From Ensifer sp. LC11 (GTDB lineage: Bacteria > Pseudomonadota > Alphaproteobacteria > Rhizobiales > Rhizobiaceae): a stretch of 64,000 nucleotides of DNA. Within the stretch, counting starts at the first letter, position 1. Every line of letters begins with the position of its first letter. A program made the position numbers and the translations under genes. The DNA lies in assembly GCF_001695835.1 (NCBI RefSeq), contig NZ_MBSO01000020.1:25246-89245 (forward strand), in the 5' to 3' direction. The notes beneath the pieces were generated by a model, which saw only the letters and a program-made list of their open reading frames with translations, was not told the origin of the DNA and ran no database searches. Shown piece by piece: positions 1 through 8,225 of the stretch.

Positions 1-1893
1 CGGCTGACGGCCCTGTTCTCGGGGCGGCGGCAACTCCTTCATGGTCTGGGTGTTGCAGCGTGGTTTGCGGCTTTCCTTTATTTCTGGCGGTGGTGGCTCG
101 ATCCTGCCCATGTCGTGGCGTGGCCGTCCTATGTTCTCATCACGATCGTGATCGGTTGGATCACCCTGCTGCCGGTTTATTTCATCGTGATCTTTTCCGG
201 TGCGAAGGTGGCGACAGCGCGCACGGGTCCGGTGCCGCAAGGTCGGATTGCCATGGTCGTGACGAAGGCTCCTTCCGAGCCCTTTGCCGTCGTGCGCAAG
301 ACATTGCTCGCCATGCTCGACCAGACCGGCTGCGAGTTCGATGTGTGGCTCGCCGACGAAGATCCGTCTCCCGAAACGGCTCAGTGGTGCGCGGTGCACG
401 GGGTTCTGATTTCCACGCGAAAGGGCGTTGCCGACTACCATCGCTCGGCGTGGCCGCGCCGGACCCGCTGCAAGGAGGGGAACCTTGCTTACTTCTATGA
501 TCATTACGGCTACGAACGCTATGATTTCGTCGCCCAGTTCGACGCCGACCACGTGCCCGAAACCACCTATCTCGTCGAGATCCTGCGCCCGTTCAATGAT
601 CCGGCGGTCGGTTATGTTTCAGCGCCGAGCATTTGCGATGCCAACGCTGCGACAAGCTGGGCGGCGCGCGGGCGCCTCTACGCCGAGGCGAGCATGCATG
701 GAGCGCTTCAGGCCGGCTACAACAATGGCTGGGCACCGCTGTGCATCGGCTCTCACTATGCGGTTCGGACCAAGGCTCTGAAGCAGATCGGCGGATTGGG
801 GCCGGAACTGGCCGAAGATCACTCGACCACGCTGATCATGAACGCCCATGGATGGCGCGGAGTGCATGCACTGAACGCGATCGCCCATGGCGACGGACCC
901 GCGAACTTTGCCGATCTCGCCGTTCAGGAGTTTCAGTGGGCACGCAGCCTGGTCACGATCCTGTTGACATATTCGCCGGTCTACGTGCCGCGCCTGTCGC
1001 CGCGGCTGCGCTTCCAGTTCCTGTTCTCGCAGCTTTGGTATCCGCTGTTTTCGTCCTTCATGGCGCTGATGTTCGTGATGCCGATCGTCGCGCTGTTCAT
1101 GGGGCGCGCCTTCGTTGCGGTCAACTATCCCGATTTCCTGCTGCATTTTGCGCCGCTGTCGCTGGTGTTGGTCGTCCTTGCCTATTTCTGGCGTTCGACG
1201 GGCACTTTCCGACCCCATGACGCACGCGTTCTGAGCTGGGAAAGCACCTTGTTCCTGTTCGCGCGGTGGCCGTGGTCGTTGCTCGGTTGTCTCGCAGCGG
1301 TCCGTGATCGTTTTACGGGCTCGTTCGTCGACTTTCGCATCACGCCAAAGGGGAGCGGTGCTGCCCAGTCGTTGCCGCTCCGGGTGCTGATGCCCTACCT
1401 CGTTCTCTCCTTGACCTCGGCACTTGCGGCCTGGTTCATATCCGACGCCGGAACGGCGCGTGGGTTCTATGTCTTCTCCGGGATCAATGCCCTCATCTAT
1501 GCGGGATTGGTGGCGGTGATCCACATCTGCCATGCGCGTGAAAACCGGCTGGCGCTGGTCCCGCGTTCAACGATGACGGCGGCAACGGCCGCTTGCCTGG
1601 TGCTGGTCTCAGTGTTGTCGGCCCAGTCGGCCGTGCGCCATGGCGCCGAAGCGACGGAGGCCCTCTCCCATGGCCTGGGCTTCGTCACTTTCACCGAGAC
1701 CAAATACACCGTTGCCGGCGCCGGGCACGGCACAAATCTGAAGATCGTCCGCTTCCGCTTGAAGTGGAAAGGGTTTTCACAACCGTCCGACGACGGTCCG
1801 CGCGTTGAAGCCAATGCATCGAGTTTCGGTCAACCAGGGACAGGGGACGTGACGACGACCAGGAAGGTCGCCCGGTTACATGTGCCGTCATGA
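1..1893 (+). CDS. Cellulose-synthase-like family 2 glycosyltransferase (5' partial)
   Basis: Inner-membrane processive glycosyltransferase that would polymerise a nucleotide sugar and pass the chain through its own membrane channel. The frame is open from the first base, so the true start lies outside the window; a GTG at 115 is only an internal candidate. Visible catalytic motifs are LADEDPS, the DxD-like QFDADH, AEDHST (catalytic ED) and QEFQW in place of the usual QxxRW. Hydrophobic segments flank the catalytic domain, one at the visible N-terminus and several after QEFQW, as in BcsA-type synthases. No PilZ domain is apparent in the C-terminal part, so c-di-GMP control as in BcsA is not evident. 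It is followed after 50 bases by a small exported DUF995 protein and then a GH26-type glycosidase, which suggests a three-gene polysaccharide cassette. The sugar is unknown; cellulose, beta-mannan or a mixed-linkage glucan are all possible. Confidence 0.85.
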   Translation, partial: RLTALFSGRRQLLHGLGVAAWFAAFLYFWRWWLDPAHVVAWPSYVLITIVIGWITLLPVYFIVIFSGAKVATARTGPVPQGRIAMVVTKAPSEPFAVVRKTLLAMLDQTGCEFDVWLADEDPSPETAQWCAVHGVLISTRKGVADYHRSAWPRRTRCKEGNLAYFYDHYGYERYDFVAQFDADHVPETTYLVEILRPFNDPAVGYVSAPSICDANAATSWAARGRLYAEASMHGALQAGYNNGWAPLCIGSHYAVRTKALKQIGGLGPELAEDHSTTLIMNAHGWRGVHALNAIAHGDGPANFADLAVQEFQWARSLVTILLTYSPVYVPRLSPRLRFQFLFSQLWYPLFSSFMALMFVMPIVALFMGRAFVAVNYPDFLLHFAPLSLVLVVLAYFWRSTGTFRPHDARVLSWESTLFLFARWPWSLLGCLAAVRDRFTGSFVDFRITPKGSGAAQSLPLRVLMPYLVLSLTSALAAWFISDAGTARGFYVFSGINALIYAGLVAVIHICHARENRLALVPRSTMTAATAACLVLVSVLSAQSAVRHGAEATEALSHGLGFVTFTETKYTVAGAGHGTNLKIVRFRLKWKGFSQPSDDGPRVEANASSFGQPGTGDVTTTRKVARLHVPS

Positions 1894-1943
1894 CGACGGC
1901 GAGCAGTCGAGTTTGTAAGGTCTCCAACGCGAGGAGTAACGCA

Positions 1944-2459
1944 ATGAAAGGGTCGTTGAAAGTCATTGTTCTGCCGCTGCTGCTGCCGCTTGCAGCCGCC
2001 GCGTTCTACATGGGTGCCCAACCCGTCAAGGCGAAGATGGAAATCAAGCCGACGCCACTGAGCGCCTATGAAGTCTATTCGCTCTATCGAAACAAGACAT
2101 GGGAATGGTCGACCGGTGGCGCTCGCTTCACCGCGCACGATCGCAAGCTCGTCGCCTATGTCGATAAAGGCAAGGGCGATCGGTCGTTTGCCGAAGGCAA
2201 CTGGTATGTCAGCGACCGCGGCATGATGTGCATGCAGGCCACCTGGACCACCTCTGCCGATGCGGGCAACGCCCGCAGCTGCTTCGGGCACGCCAGGATC
2301 GGTGACACCATCTATCAGCGGAAGGTGCCGAACGGGAAGTGGTACGTCTTCAGACATTCCAAGCCCCGCGCCGGTGATGAATACAACCGCTTTGTCGCCC
2401 ACGACAACATCACGACAAAGGCACTACGGCTGAAGGAACAATTCCTTGCCAAAAAATAG
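1944..2459 (+). CDS. Exported DUF995-family protein
   Basis: A 171-residue protein with an N-terminal hydrophobic stretch (VIVLPLLLPLAAAAF) that looks like a signal peptide or anchor, so it is expected in the periplasm. The body carries the pattern of the DUF995 family, with two cysteines (in MMCMQA and RSCFGH) that could pair and many Trp/Tyr residues, compatible with a small beta-rich domain. The ATG at 1944 is chosen over upstream in-frame starts because GAGGAG at 1931-1936 is well spaced before it and upstream starts would overlap the glycosyltransferase. It lies between the synthase and the glycosidase and is probably co-transcribed with both. No biochemical function of DUF995 is known to me; a role in polysaccharide export or binding is only inferred from position. 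Confidence 0.75.
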   Translation: MKGSLKVIVLPLLLPLAAAAFYMGAQPVKAKMEIKPTPLSAYEVYSLYRNKTWEWSTGGARFTAHDRKLVAYVDKGKGDRSFAEGNWYVSDRGMMCMQATWTTSADAGNARSCFGHARIGDTIYQRKVPNGKWYVFRHSKPRAGDEYNRFVAHDNITTKALRLKEQFLAKK

Positions 2460-2482
2460 ATCTGCTGCCGCAGGAGGATGAA

Positions 2483-3439
2483 ATGAAACGCAAATTGGCA
2501 CTCGCCCTATGCACTGCCCTGGCTCTGCAGTTGGAGTTTGGAGGCGGCTTCGTATCGGTGTTGGCGCAGGAGCAAGCCAATCCTGCGGTGAATGCCGGTC
2601 AGATGATGATCGACAAGCGTCCCGTCATTCACCCGGGCGGAACGAAATTCGGCGCGTATGATCCGCACGGTGATTTCGGCGCCCAGAGCGATGTCTCGAC
2701 GGAGGCTCTGTTCCTGCCCTGGGAAGACGTCGATCTCGCATCCCTGCGCACCGCTGACGAGTATGCGCTTCAGCGCGGTCGCAAACTGCTCATCACCATT
2801 GAGCCCTGGTCCTGGTCGCTTGATTGGAAGCTGACGCCGGCCCAGCTTCGCGACCGGATGCTCAGAGGCGAATATGATGCCAACATGGAGGCGATCGCCG
2901 ACATGATCGCTGAGCTGAAGAGCCCCGTCATCGTGCGCTGGGGTCAGGAAATGGAGGACACCTCCGGGCGGTTCTCCTGGGCAGGCTGGGAACCCCAGGA
3001 TTGGATCAAAGCCTACAAGCACGCGATGGACATCGTGCGCAAGAAGACGCCAAAGGTGCAGATCATGTGGTCGCCGAAGGGCTTGCCGAACCTTGATGAC
3101 TACTATCCCGGTGACGACTATGTCGATCTCGTCGGTCTATCGGTCTTCGGGCTCGAGCCGTACGACAAGATCGAATACGGGGCGCCAAGGACGTTCACCG
3201 AGGCGCTGAAACCCGGCTACGATCTGGTAGCCAAGTACAACAAGCCGATCTGGGTGGCGGAACTCGGGTGGGAAGGCAGCCAGACCTATATGCAGCCCTG
3301 GATGGACACCGCGACGAAAGCGGATCCGCAGTTCCCGAATCTCACCGAAGTCGTCTACTTCAACGACCGTGACGTCATCGAGTGGCCACACGACCTTGGC
3401 CGGCCGAATTGGCGGGTGGTCAACGAGGCAACGAACTGA
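2483..3439 (+). CDS. Secreted GH26-like beta-glycosidase (beta-mannanase/endoglucanase type)
   Basis: A 318-residue protein with a signal peptide (basic MKRK, hydrophobic core, probable cleavage near LAQ at residue 29). The fold pattern is that of clan GH-A family 26: a probable acid/base glutamate at about residue 156 in RWGQEMED and a probable nucleophile at about residue 260 in IWVAELGWEG, with aromatic residues lining the strands (EPWSWSLDW). Family 26 contains beta-1,4-mannanases, lichenases and beta-1,3-xylanases, so the substrate cannot be fixed. An AGGAGG box directly precedes the ATG and the gene is 23 bases behind the DUF995 gene, so it is in the same operon. By analogy with the GH8 enzyme of cellulose operons it may trim or release the polymer made by the upstream synthase. 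Confidence 0.75.
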   Translation: MKRKLALALCTALALQLEFGGGFVSVLAQEQANPAVNAGQMMIDKRPVIHPGGTKFGAYDPHGDFGAQSDVSTEALFLPWEDVDLASLRTADEYALQRGRKLLITIEPWSWSLDWKLTPAQLRDRMLRGEYDANMEAIADMIAELKSPVIVRWGQEMEDTSGRFSWAGWEPQDWIKAYKHAMDIVRKKTPKVQIMWSPKGLPNLDDYYPGDDYVDLVGLSVFGLEPYDKIEYGAPRTFTEALKPGYDLVAKYNKPIWVAELGWEGSQTYMQPWMDTATKADPQFPNLTEVVYFNDRDVIEWPHDLGRPNWRVVNEATN

Positions 3440-3469
3440 AGTCGCGATAGCGGCGAAGCCTCCGCCCAC

Positions 3470-3500
3470 AAAAAAGCCCCTCGCTTGAAGGCGAGAGGCT
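3470..3500 (-). terminator. Rho-independent terminator after hppD
   Basis: On the minus strand a GC-rich stem (AGCCTCTCGC pairing with GCGAGGGGCT across a TTCAA-type loop) is followed directly by TTTTTTG. It lies 48 bases beyond the hppD stop codon. The plus strand lacks a T run, so it is unlikely to terminate the glycosidase transcript efficiently. Confidence 0.85.
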
Positions 3501-3547
3501 CGAGTTTGAATAGCGCACAGCTATCGAGGTGCGACCGTCTGGCCGGA

Positions 3548-4660
3548 TTATTCGGCCGCCTGCGGTCCCAGTTCGCCGCGACGGATCTGGTCGGCCTCGA
3601 TCGATTCGAACAGCGCGCGGAAATTACCCTCGCCAAAGCCCTCGTCACCCTTGCGCTGGATGAATTCGAAGAAGATCGGGCCGATCACGGTCTTCGAGAA
3701 GATCTGCAGCAGGATCTTCGTCATGCCGCCGTTCACTACACCTTCACCGTCGATCAGGATGCCGTGTTTCTTCATCCGCTCGATCGGCTCGTCATGGCCG
3801 TGCACACGGTCGTGCGACATCTGGTAATAGGTTTCCGGCGGGCCCGGCATGAATTTCAGGCCGTTGTCGGCGAGCTTGTCGGTGGCATCATAGATGCCTT
3901 CAGTGCCGACGGCGATGTGCTGGATGCCTTCGCCCTTGTACTTGCGCAGATACTCCTCGATCTGGCTCGTATCGTCCTTGGACTCGTTCAAGGGAATTCG
4001 GATCTTGCCGCAGGGCGAGGTGATCGCACGGCTGACGAGGCCGGTAATACGGCCGTCAATGTCGAAGAAGTGGATCTGGGTGAAATTGAACAGTTCACGA
4101 TAGAAGGCCCACCACTTGTCCATGTTGCCGCGATAGACGTTGTGGGTCAGGTGATCGAGATAGTAGAAGCCGACGCCCTCGGGCTTCGGATTGCGCTCGC
4201 CGGTCCATTCGAACTCGGCCTCATAGGCCGAGCCCTTGGCGCCGTAGGTTTCAACGAAATAGAGCAGTGAGCCGCCGATGCCGACGATTGCCGGAACGTC
4301 GAGACACTTGTCGTTGCCTTCATAGGGCACCGCGCCCTTTGAGACCGCATGGTCGAAGGCATGTTTGGCATCGACAACGCGCCAGGCCATGGACGGGGCG
4401 CAGGGGCCGTGCTCATCGACGAAGCGCATGGCATGCGAACCGGGCTCGGCGTTCAGGATGTAATTGATGTCGCCCTGCCGCCAGACGGTGATGTTCTTGC
4501 TTTTGTGCTTGGCAACCGGGCTGTAGCCCATGCGGGTAAAGAGCTCGGCGAGTTTTTCGGGCTCCGGATGGGCAAATTCGACGAATTCGAAGCCGTCTGT
4601 GCCGGCGGGGTTTTCAGCCGTGATCGTTGCCGGCGGGGCGTCATGTGGGAAGGGGCCCAT
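3548..4660 (-). CDS. hppD: 4-hydroxyphenylpyruvate dioxygenase
   Basis: Fe(II)-dependent enzyme converting 4-hydroxyphenylpyruvate to homogentisate, the second step of tyrosine degradation. The 370-residue protein has two vicinal-oxygen-chelate modules; the C-terminal one carries the iron ligands, visible as His in LDHLTHNV, His in GIQHIAVG and Glu in FFEFIQRKG. The start at 4660 (MGPFPHD) is chosen because GAGGAG precedes it; the longer frame upstream has no family similarity. It is divergent from an Lrp-type regulator whose start is 131 bases away, and that gene is the likely controller. The remaining pathway genes (hmgA, fumarylacetoacetase, maiA) follow on the other strand. Confidence 0.96.
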   Translation of the reverse strand: MGPFPHDAPPATITAENPAGTDGFEFVEFAHPEPEKLAELFTRMGYSPVAKHKSKNITVWRQGDINYILNAEPGSHAMRFVDEHGPCAPSMAWRVVDAKHAFDHAVSKGAVPYEGNDKCLDVPAIVGIGGSLLYFVETYGAKGSAYEAEFEWTGERNPKPEGVGFYYLDHLTHNVYRGNMDKWWAFYRELFNFTQIHFFDIDGRITGLVSRAITSPCGKIRIPLNESKDDTSQIEEYLRKYKGEGIQHIAVGTEGIYDATDKLADNGLKFMPGPPETYYQMSHDRVHGHDEPIERMKKHGILIDGEGVVNGGMTKILLQIFSKTVIGPIFFEFIQRKGDEGFGEGNFRALFESIEADQIRRGELGPQAAE

Positions 4661-4763
4661 CGGAAGTCTCCTCTTATTCTTCCAAACTTTGCTGGAGTAT
4701 GACGCAAATCCCATGCATGATGCTTGTATTCTTGCGCGTTTTTGGCAGGATGCCGCACGAAAC

Positions 4764-4788
4764 ATGCAAAATACTGTATTAGGGTGCA
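4764..4788. promoter_or_regulatory. Dyad in front of the Lrp-type gene, candidate regulator site
   Basis: The short divergent region between hppD and the Lrp gene contains a perfect AATAC-T-GTATT dyad (4770-4780) framed by TGCA tetramers at both ends (TGCA near 4765 and 4785). AT-rich imperfect dyads of about 15 bases are the usual Lrp/AsnC target. It ends only a few bases before the regulator ATG, so binding there would be autoregulatory. Assignment is by position and symmetry only. Confidence 0.4.
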
Positions 4789-4791
4789 CGA

Positions 4792-5271
4792 ATGGAGCAG
4801 CTTGACGGCTTCGATCTCAAGATTCTCAGCGAGTTGCAGCGCGACGGGCATCTGACCAACAATGAACTGTCCGAACGCATCGCGCTTTCGCCGTCGCAAT
4901 GCTCGCGGCGACGTACCCGGCTCGAAGCGGAAGGCTACATCATCGGCTATCAGGCGCAGATCGACCGGCAGAAGCTCGGTCTCGACCTGATGGTGGTGAT
5001 CTCGGTGACGCTCGCCACCCACAACCGCGACAATGCCAAGCGCTTCGGCAAGCTCGTCTCCAGCCTGCCGGAGGTGCTGGAGGCTTACGCACTGACCGGC
5101 GAGATGGACTACCACCTGCGGGTGGTAACCCCTGACCTCGCGGGCCTCTCGCGTTTCGTCAACGACGTGCTTTTGCCGCATGACAGCGTGCAGCACGTCA
5201 AGACCTCGATCGTTCTCGAAACGCTGAAAAGCTTCGAAGGCGTGCCGATTCCGGAGCGGATGAAAGGCTAA
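4792..5271 (+). CDS. Lrp/AsnC-family transcriptional regulator
   Basis: A 159-residue regulator with the family layout: an N-terminal helix-turn-helix (residues about 4-55, with ELSERIALSPSQCSRRRTRL as the recognition region) and a C-terminal RAM/AsnC ligand-binding domain (VVISVTLATHNRD onward). Members of this family usually sense amino acids or their keto acids. Its start is 131 bases from that of the divergent hppD gene, so it probably controls tyrosine breakdown in response to tyrosine or 4-hydroxyphenylpyruvate; that is inferred from context. The ribosome binding site is poor (AGGG), and the ATG is preceded by an AATAC-T-GTATT dyad that could be its own operator. It converges with the MarR-type gene, only four bases between stop codons. 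Confidence 0.9.
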   Translation: MEQLDGFDLKILSELQRDGHLTNNELSERIALSPSQCSRRRTRLEAEGYIIGYQAQIDRQKLGLDLMVVISVTLATHNRDNAKRFGKLVSSLPEVLEAYALTGEMDYHLRVVTPDLAGLSRFVNDVLLPHDSVQHVKTSIVLETLKSFEGVPIPERMKG

Positions 5272-5275
5272 GTCT

Positions 5276-5746
5276 TCACGTGTCCCGTGCGGCGCGCCTC
5301 TCCAGCTTGCCGATGGCGCGCTCCACCGCTTGCAGGCCGACAGCCAACGCCTGCATTCCGGTCGGGCCGATCAGTGTGCCCAATTCGGCCTGATAGCTGG
5401 CTGCGAGTGCCGTCAGGTCGGCATAGGCGCGAGCGCCCGCCTTCGTCAGTTCCAAATGTTCGGAGCGGCGATCGCCTTCGTCTTCATTGCGGGTCAACCA
5501 GCGACGGTGCTCGAGCGCCGCGACCGCGCGGCTCACCTTGGTCTTGTGCATGGCCGAGTGGGCTCCCACCTCGGTTGCCGTCATCGGGCGACTGGTGCTG
5601 CCAAGGGCCGCGAGCGTGCGCCATTCCGGGCGCGTGAGCTGGTAGCGCACCTTGTATTGCGCGGCGAAGCGCAAGGCGACGAATTCCGCCGCGCGGTTCA
5701 AGCGGTAGGGCAGAAAGGCATTGAGCTCGAAGCCATCGGTGGCCAT
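5276..5746 (-). CDS. MarR-family transcriptional regulator
   Basis: A 156-residue winged-helix regulator. The MarR core is visible in LTRPEWRTLAALG, the recognition helix region MHKTKVSRAVAALEHRRWL and the wing (RNEDEGDRRSEHLELT). The ATG at 5746 is chosen because AAGGA precedes it and the residues upstream do not fit the family. It is divergent from hmgA with a 176-base gap holding a TAGTT-N8-AACTA dyad and a direct repeat of the left arm. MarR proteins commonly respond to aromatic acids, so homogentisate or a related intermediate is a plausible ligand and hmgA plus the following genes a plausible target; both are inferences. Confidence 0.88.
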   Translation of the reverse strand: MATDGFELNAFLPYRLNRAAEFVALRFAAQYKVRYQLTRPEWRTLAALGSTSRPMTATEVGAHSAMHKTKVSRAVAALEHRRWLTRNEDEGDRRSEHLELTKAGARAYADLTALAASYQAELGTLIGPTGMQALAVGLQAVERAIGKLERRAARDT

Positions 5747-5760
5747 CGTGGTGTCCTTGA

Positions 5761-5793
5761 TAGTTACAAAATCGATAGTTACGATTGCAACTA
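5761..5793. promoter_or_regulatory. Candidate MarR operator between marR-type gene and hmgA
   Basis: TAGTTACGATTGCAACTA (5776-5793) is an 18-base dyad with five perfect outer pairs, a usual size for MarR sites. A second copy of its left arm, TAGTTAC, begins 15 bases upstream at 5761. The dyad lies 29 bases before the MarR-type start codon and about 130 before hmgA, so it could govern both directions. Confidence 0.5.
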
Positions 5794-5922
5794 ATATGCC
5801 GAAGGTGATGGTCTCGTCCACTCGGGATCGAGCCATTGCGGCGGTGTTTGGGATCGCGCCGGACCCTTTCTTCGGGTCGCTTCAAAGCTGGAGCCAGGTG
5901 CCCACGGGAGGAGGATCGAACC

Positions 5923-7290
5923 ATGCTCGACAAGGCAGGCCAAAAGGCCGATGCAAAGGCAAAGGCAGGCGAAGCGCTCGGCTACATGCCCGGCTTCGGC
6001 AATGATTTCGAGACCGAAAGCCTGCCCGGCGCGCTGCCGCAGGGACAGAACAGCCCGCAGAAATGCGCCTATGGGCTCTATGCCGAGCAGCTGTCCGGCT
6101 CACCCTTCACCGCACCGCGCGGCACCAACGAGCGTTCCTGGCTCTACCGCATCCGCCCGAGCGTTCGCCATACGGGACGCTTCAGCAAGATCGACTACCC
6201 GCTCTGGAAGACGGCGCCGCATGTGGCCGAACACTCGCTGGCGCTCGGCCAGCTGCGCTGGAATCCGTTGCCGGTTCCGACGGAAAAGCTGAATTTCCTT
6301 GAGGGCATCCGCACGATGACGACGGCGGGCGACGCGCCGACGCAGACGGGCATGGCGGCGCATGCCTATGCCTTCAACGCCGACATGGTGGATGACTACT
6401 TCTTCAATGCCGACGGCGAGCTCTTGATCGTTCCGGAAATGGGCGCGATCCAGGTGTTCACGGAACTCGGCAGGATGGACGTCGAGCCCTCGGAAATCTG
6501 CATCGTGCCGCGCGGCACCATGTTCAAGGTGACGCGGCTTGGCGAGGAGAAGGTCTGGCGCGGCTACATCTGCGAAAACTACGGCGCCAAGTTCACGCTG
6601 CCCGACCGCGGCCCGATCGGCGCCAACTGCCTTGCCAATCCGCGTGACTTCAAGACACCGGTCGCTGCCTTCGAGGAGAAGGAGACGCCCTGCCGCGTGC
6701 ATGTGAAGTGGTGCGGCGGTTTCCACGTGACCGAGATCGGCCATTCACCACTCGACGTGGTCGCCTGGCACGGCAACTACGCGCCGTATAAATACGACCT
6801 GAAGACCTACTCGCCTGTTGGCGCGATCCTGTTCGATCATCCGGACCCGTCGATCTTCACGGTGCTGACGGCACCTTCGGGCGAGGAAGGCACGGCGAAT
6901 ATCGATTTCGTCATCTTCCCGCCGCGCTGGCTGGTGGCCGAACACACCTTCCGGCCACCCTGGTACCACCGCAACATCATGAGCGAGTTCATGGGTCTGA
7001 TCTACGGCCGCTATGACGCCAAGGAAGAGGGCTTCGTGCCCGGCGGCATGAGCCTGCACAACATGATGCTGGCGCACGGGCCGGACGCGTCGGGCTACGA
7101 CAAGGCGACAAACAGTGAGTTGAAACCGGTGAAGCTCGACCATACGATGGCCTTCATGTTCGAGACCCGCTTCCCGCAGCAGCTGACCCGCTTCGCCGCC
7201 GAACTGGAGACGTTGCAGGACAACTACATCGACTGCTGGACGGATCTCAAGAAGCGGTTCAACGGAACGCCGGAAGGCGATTGGTCTTGA
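5923..7290 (+). CDS. hmgA: Homogentisate 1,2-dioxygenase
   Basis: Opens the ring of homogentisate to maleylacetoacetate with Fe(II) and oxygen. The 455-residue length is that of the family. Conserved stretches include GFGNDFETE near the N-terminus, [20 protein letters not shown], and the metal-binding region [15 protein letters not shown], where the His and Glu are probable iron ligands; a third candidate is a His in [11 protein letters not shown]. The ATG at 5923 is preceded by GGGAGGAGG at 5906-5914, which decides the start over an in-frame ATG at 5836. The stop codon overlaps the TTG start of the next gene, so translation of the two is probably coupled. It is transcribed away from the MarR-type regulator. 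Confidence 0.97.
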   Translation: MLDKAGQKADAKAKAGEALGYMPGFGNDFETESLPGALPQGQNSPQKCAYGLYAEQLSGSPFTAPRGTNERSWLYRIRPSVRHTGRFSKIDYPLWKTAPHVAEHSLALGQLRWNPLPVPTEKLNFLEGIRTMTTAGDAPTQTGMAAHAYAFNADMVDDYFFNADGELLIVPEMGAIQVFTELGRMDVEPSEICIVPRGTMFKVTRLGEEKVWRGYICENYGAKFTLPDRGPIGANCLANPRDFKTPVAAFEEKETPCRVHVKWCGGFHVTEIGHSPLDVVAWHGNYAPYKYDLKTYSPVGAILFDHPDPSIFTVLTAPSGEEGTANIDFVIFPPRWLVAEHTFRPPWYHRNIMSEFMGLIYGRYDAKEEGFVPGGMSLHNMMLAHGPDASGYDKATNSELKPVKLDHTMAFMFETRFPQQLTRFAAELETLQDNYIDCWTDLKKRFNGTPEGDWS

Positions 7291-8156
7291 GTTCACGCCT
7301 CGTTTTGCTCGGCAGCAAGGGCGGTCCGGCGATCCGGCCGGGCGGTCCGTGGCCGACCTCGTCGCTGCTGCAACTTGGTGGCCGGACTGTTGTCGTCGAT
7401 TGCGGTCTCGGCGTTACCCGCGGACTGACGGATGCCGGCGTGCCGCTGAAGGCGCTGGATCTCATCGTCATCACCCATCTGCATTCGGACCACCTGCTTG
7501 AGCTTGGGCCGCTCATTCATACCGCCTGGACGGCGGGGTTGGCGCACCCGGTGCGAGTCTTCGGTCCGGCCGGAACCCGCGCCTATTGGCAGGGCTTCCT
7601 TCAAGCGATGGCCTTCGACATCGACATTCGCATCGTCGACGAAGGCCGGCCGGATCTGCGCGCTCTTGTCGAGGTGATTGAGTTTTCTGAGGGGGAGGTC
7701 TTTTCCGACAACGGCCTGACACTCTCGGCCCTGCGTGTCGATCACCCGCCGGTGACCGACTGTTTCGCGCTGCGTTTCGACCACGCGGAAGGCTCCGTCG
7801 TCTTCTCCGCTGATACCGCCTACTTCCCGCCACTCGCAGATTTCGCGAGGGATGCCGGCATTCTGGTCCACGAGGCGATGCTCGCCGAAGGGGTCGACCG
7901 GCTGGTGGCGCGCACCGGCAACGGCGCGCGGCTGAAGGAGCATCTGCTTGCGAGCCACACATTCGCCGAACAGGCGGCCGCGATCGCGACAGCGGCCGGT
8001 GTCGGCCGACTGGTGTTGCATCACCTCATTCCCGCTGACGACCCTGAGATATCGCAAGCCGACTGGATCGCGGCCGCCCGCAAAAGCTGGGCAGGTGCCT
8101 TGACGATCGCCGCCGACGGCCTTGTTGTGAAGATTGCGGACGATTCGTCCGCGTAA
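7287..8156 (+). CDS. Metallo-beta-lactamase-fold hydrolase in the homogentisate operon
   Basis: A 289-residue protein with the metallo-beta-lactamase metal motif THLHSDH (about residue 55), a further metal aspartate in FSADTAYFP and a late histidine in VLHHLIP. The pattern resembles the RNase Z/arylsulfatase-like branch rather than true beta-lactamases. The TTG at 7287 shares two bases with the hmgA stop codon and is nine bases after GGAAGG; another TTG at 7281 is possible but sits too close to that box. Position between hmgA and the fumarylacetoacetase gene suggests a role in the same pathway, for example hydrolysis of a lactone or side product, but no substrate can be read from the sequence. 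Confidence 0.85.
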   Translation: MSSRLVLLGSKGGPAIRPGGPWPTSSLLQLGGRTVVVDCGLGVTRGLTDAGVPLKALDLIVITHLHSDHLLELGPLIHTAWTAGLAHPVRVFGPAGTRAYWQGFLQAMAFDIDIRIVDEGRPDLRALVEVIEFSEGEVFSDNGLTLSALRVDHPPVTDCFALRFDHAEGSVVFSADTAYFPPLADFARDAGILVHEAMLAEGVDRLVARTGNGARLKEHLLASHTFAEQAAAIATAAGVGRLVLHHLIPADDPEISQADWIAAARKSWAGALTIAADGLVVKIADDSSA

Positions 8157-8225
8157 AGCAATTCCGCGAAGGCCGCGAAGCGGTCTCCGGTCTGGAACAA
8201 TGAGAAGATTGAGAGGGAGGACTGC

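Noticed and set aside
619..1533. Antisense frame of 304 codons inside the glycosyltransferase gene
   Set aside because: Low-complexity basic and Gln-rich translation opposite a clear coding sequence.
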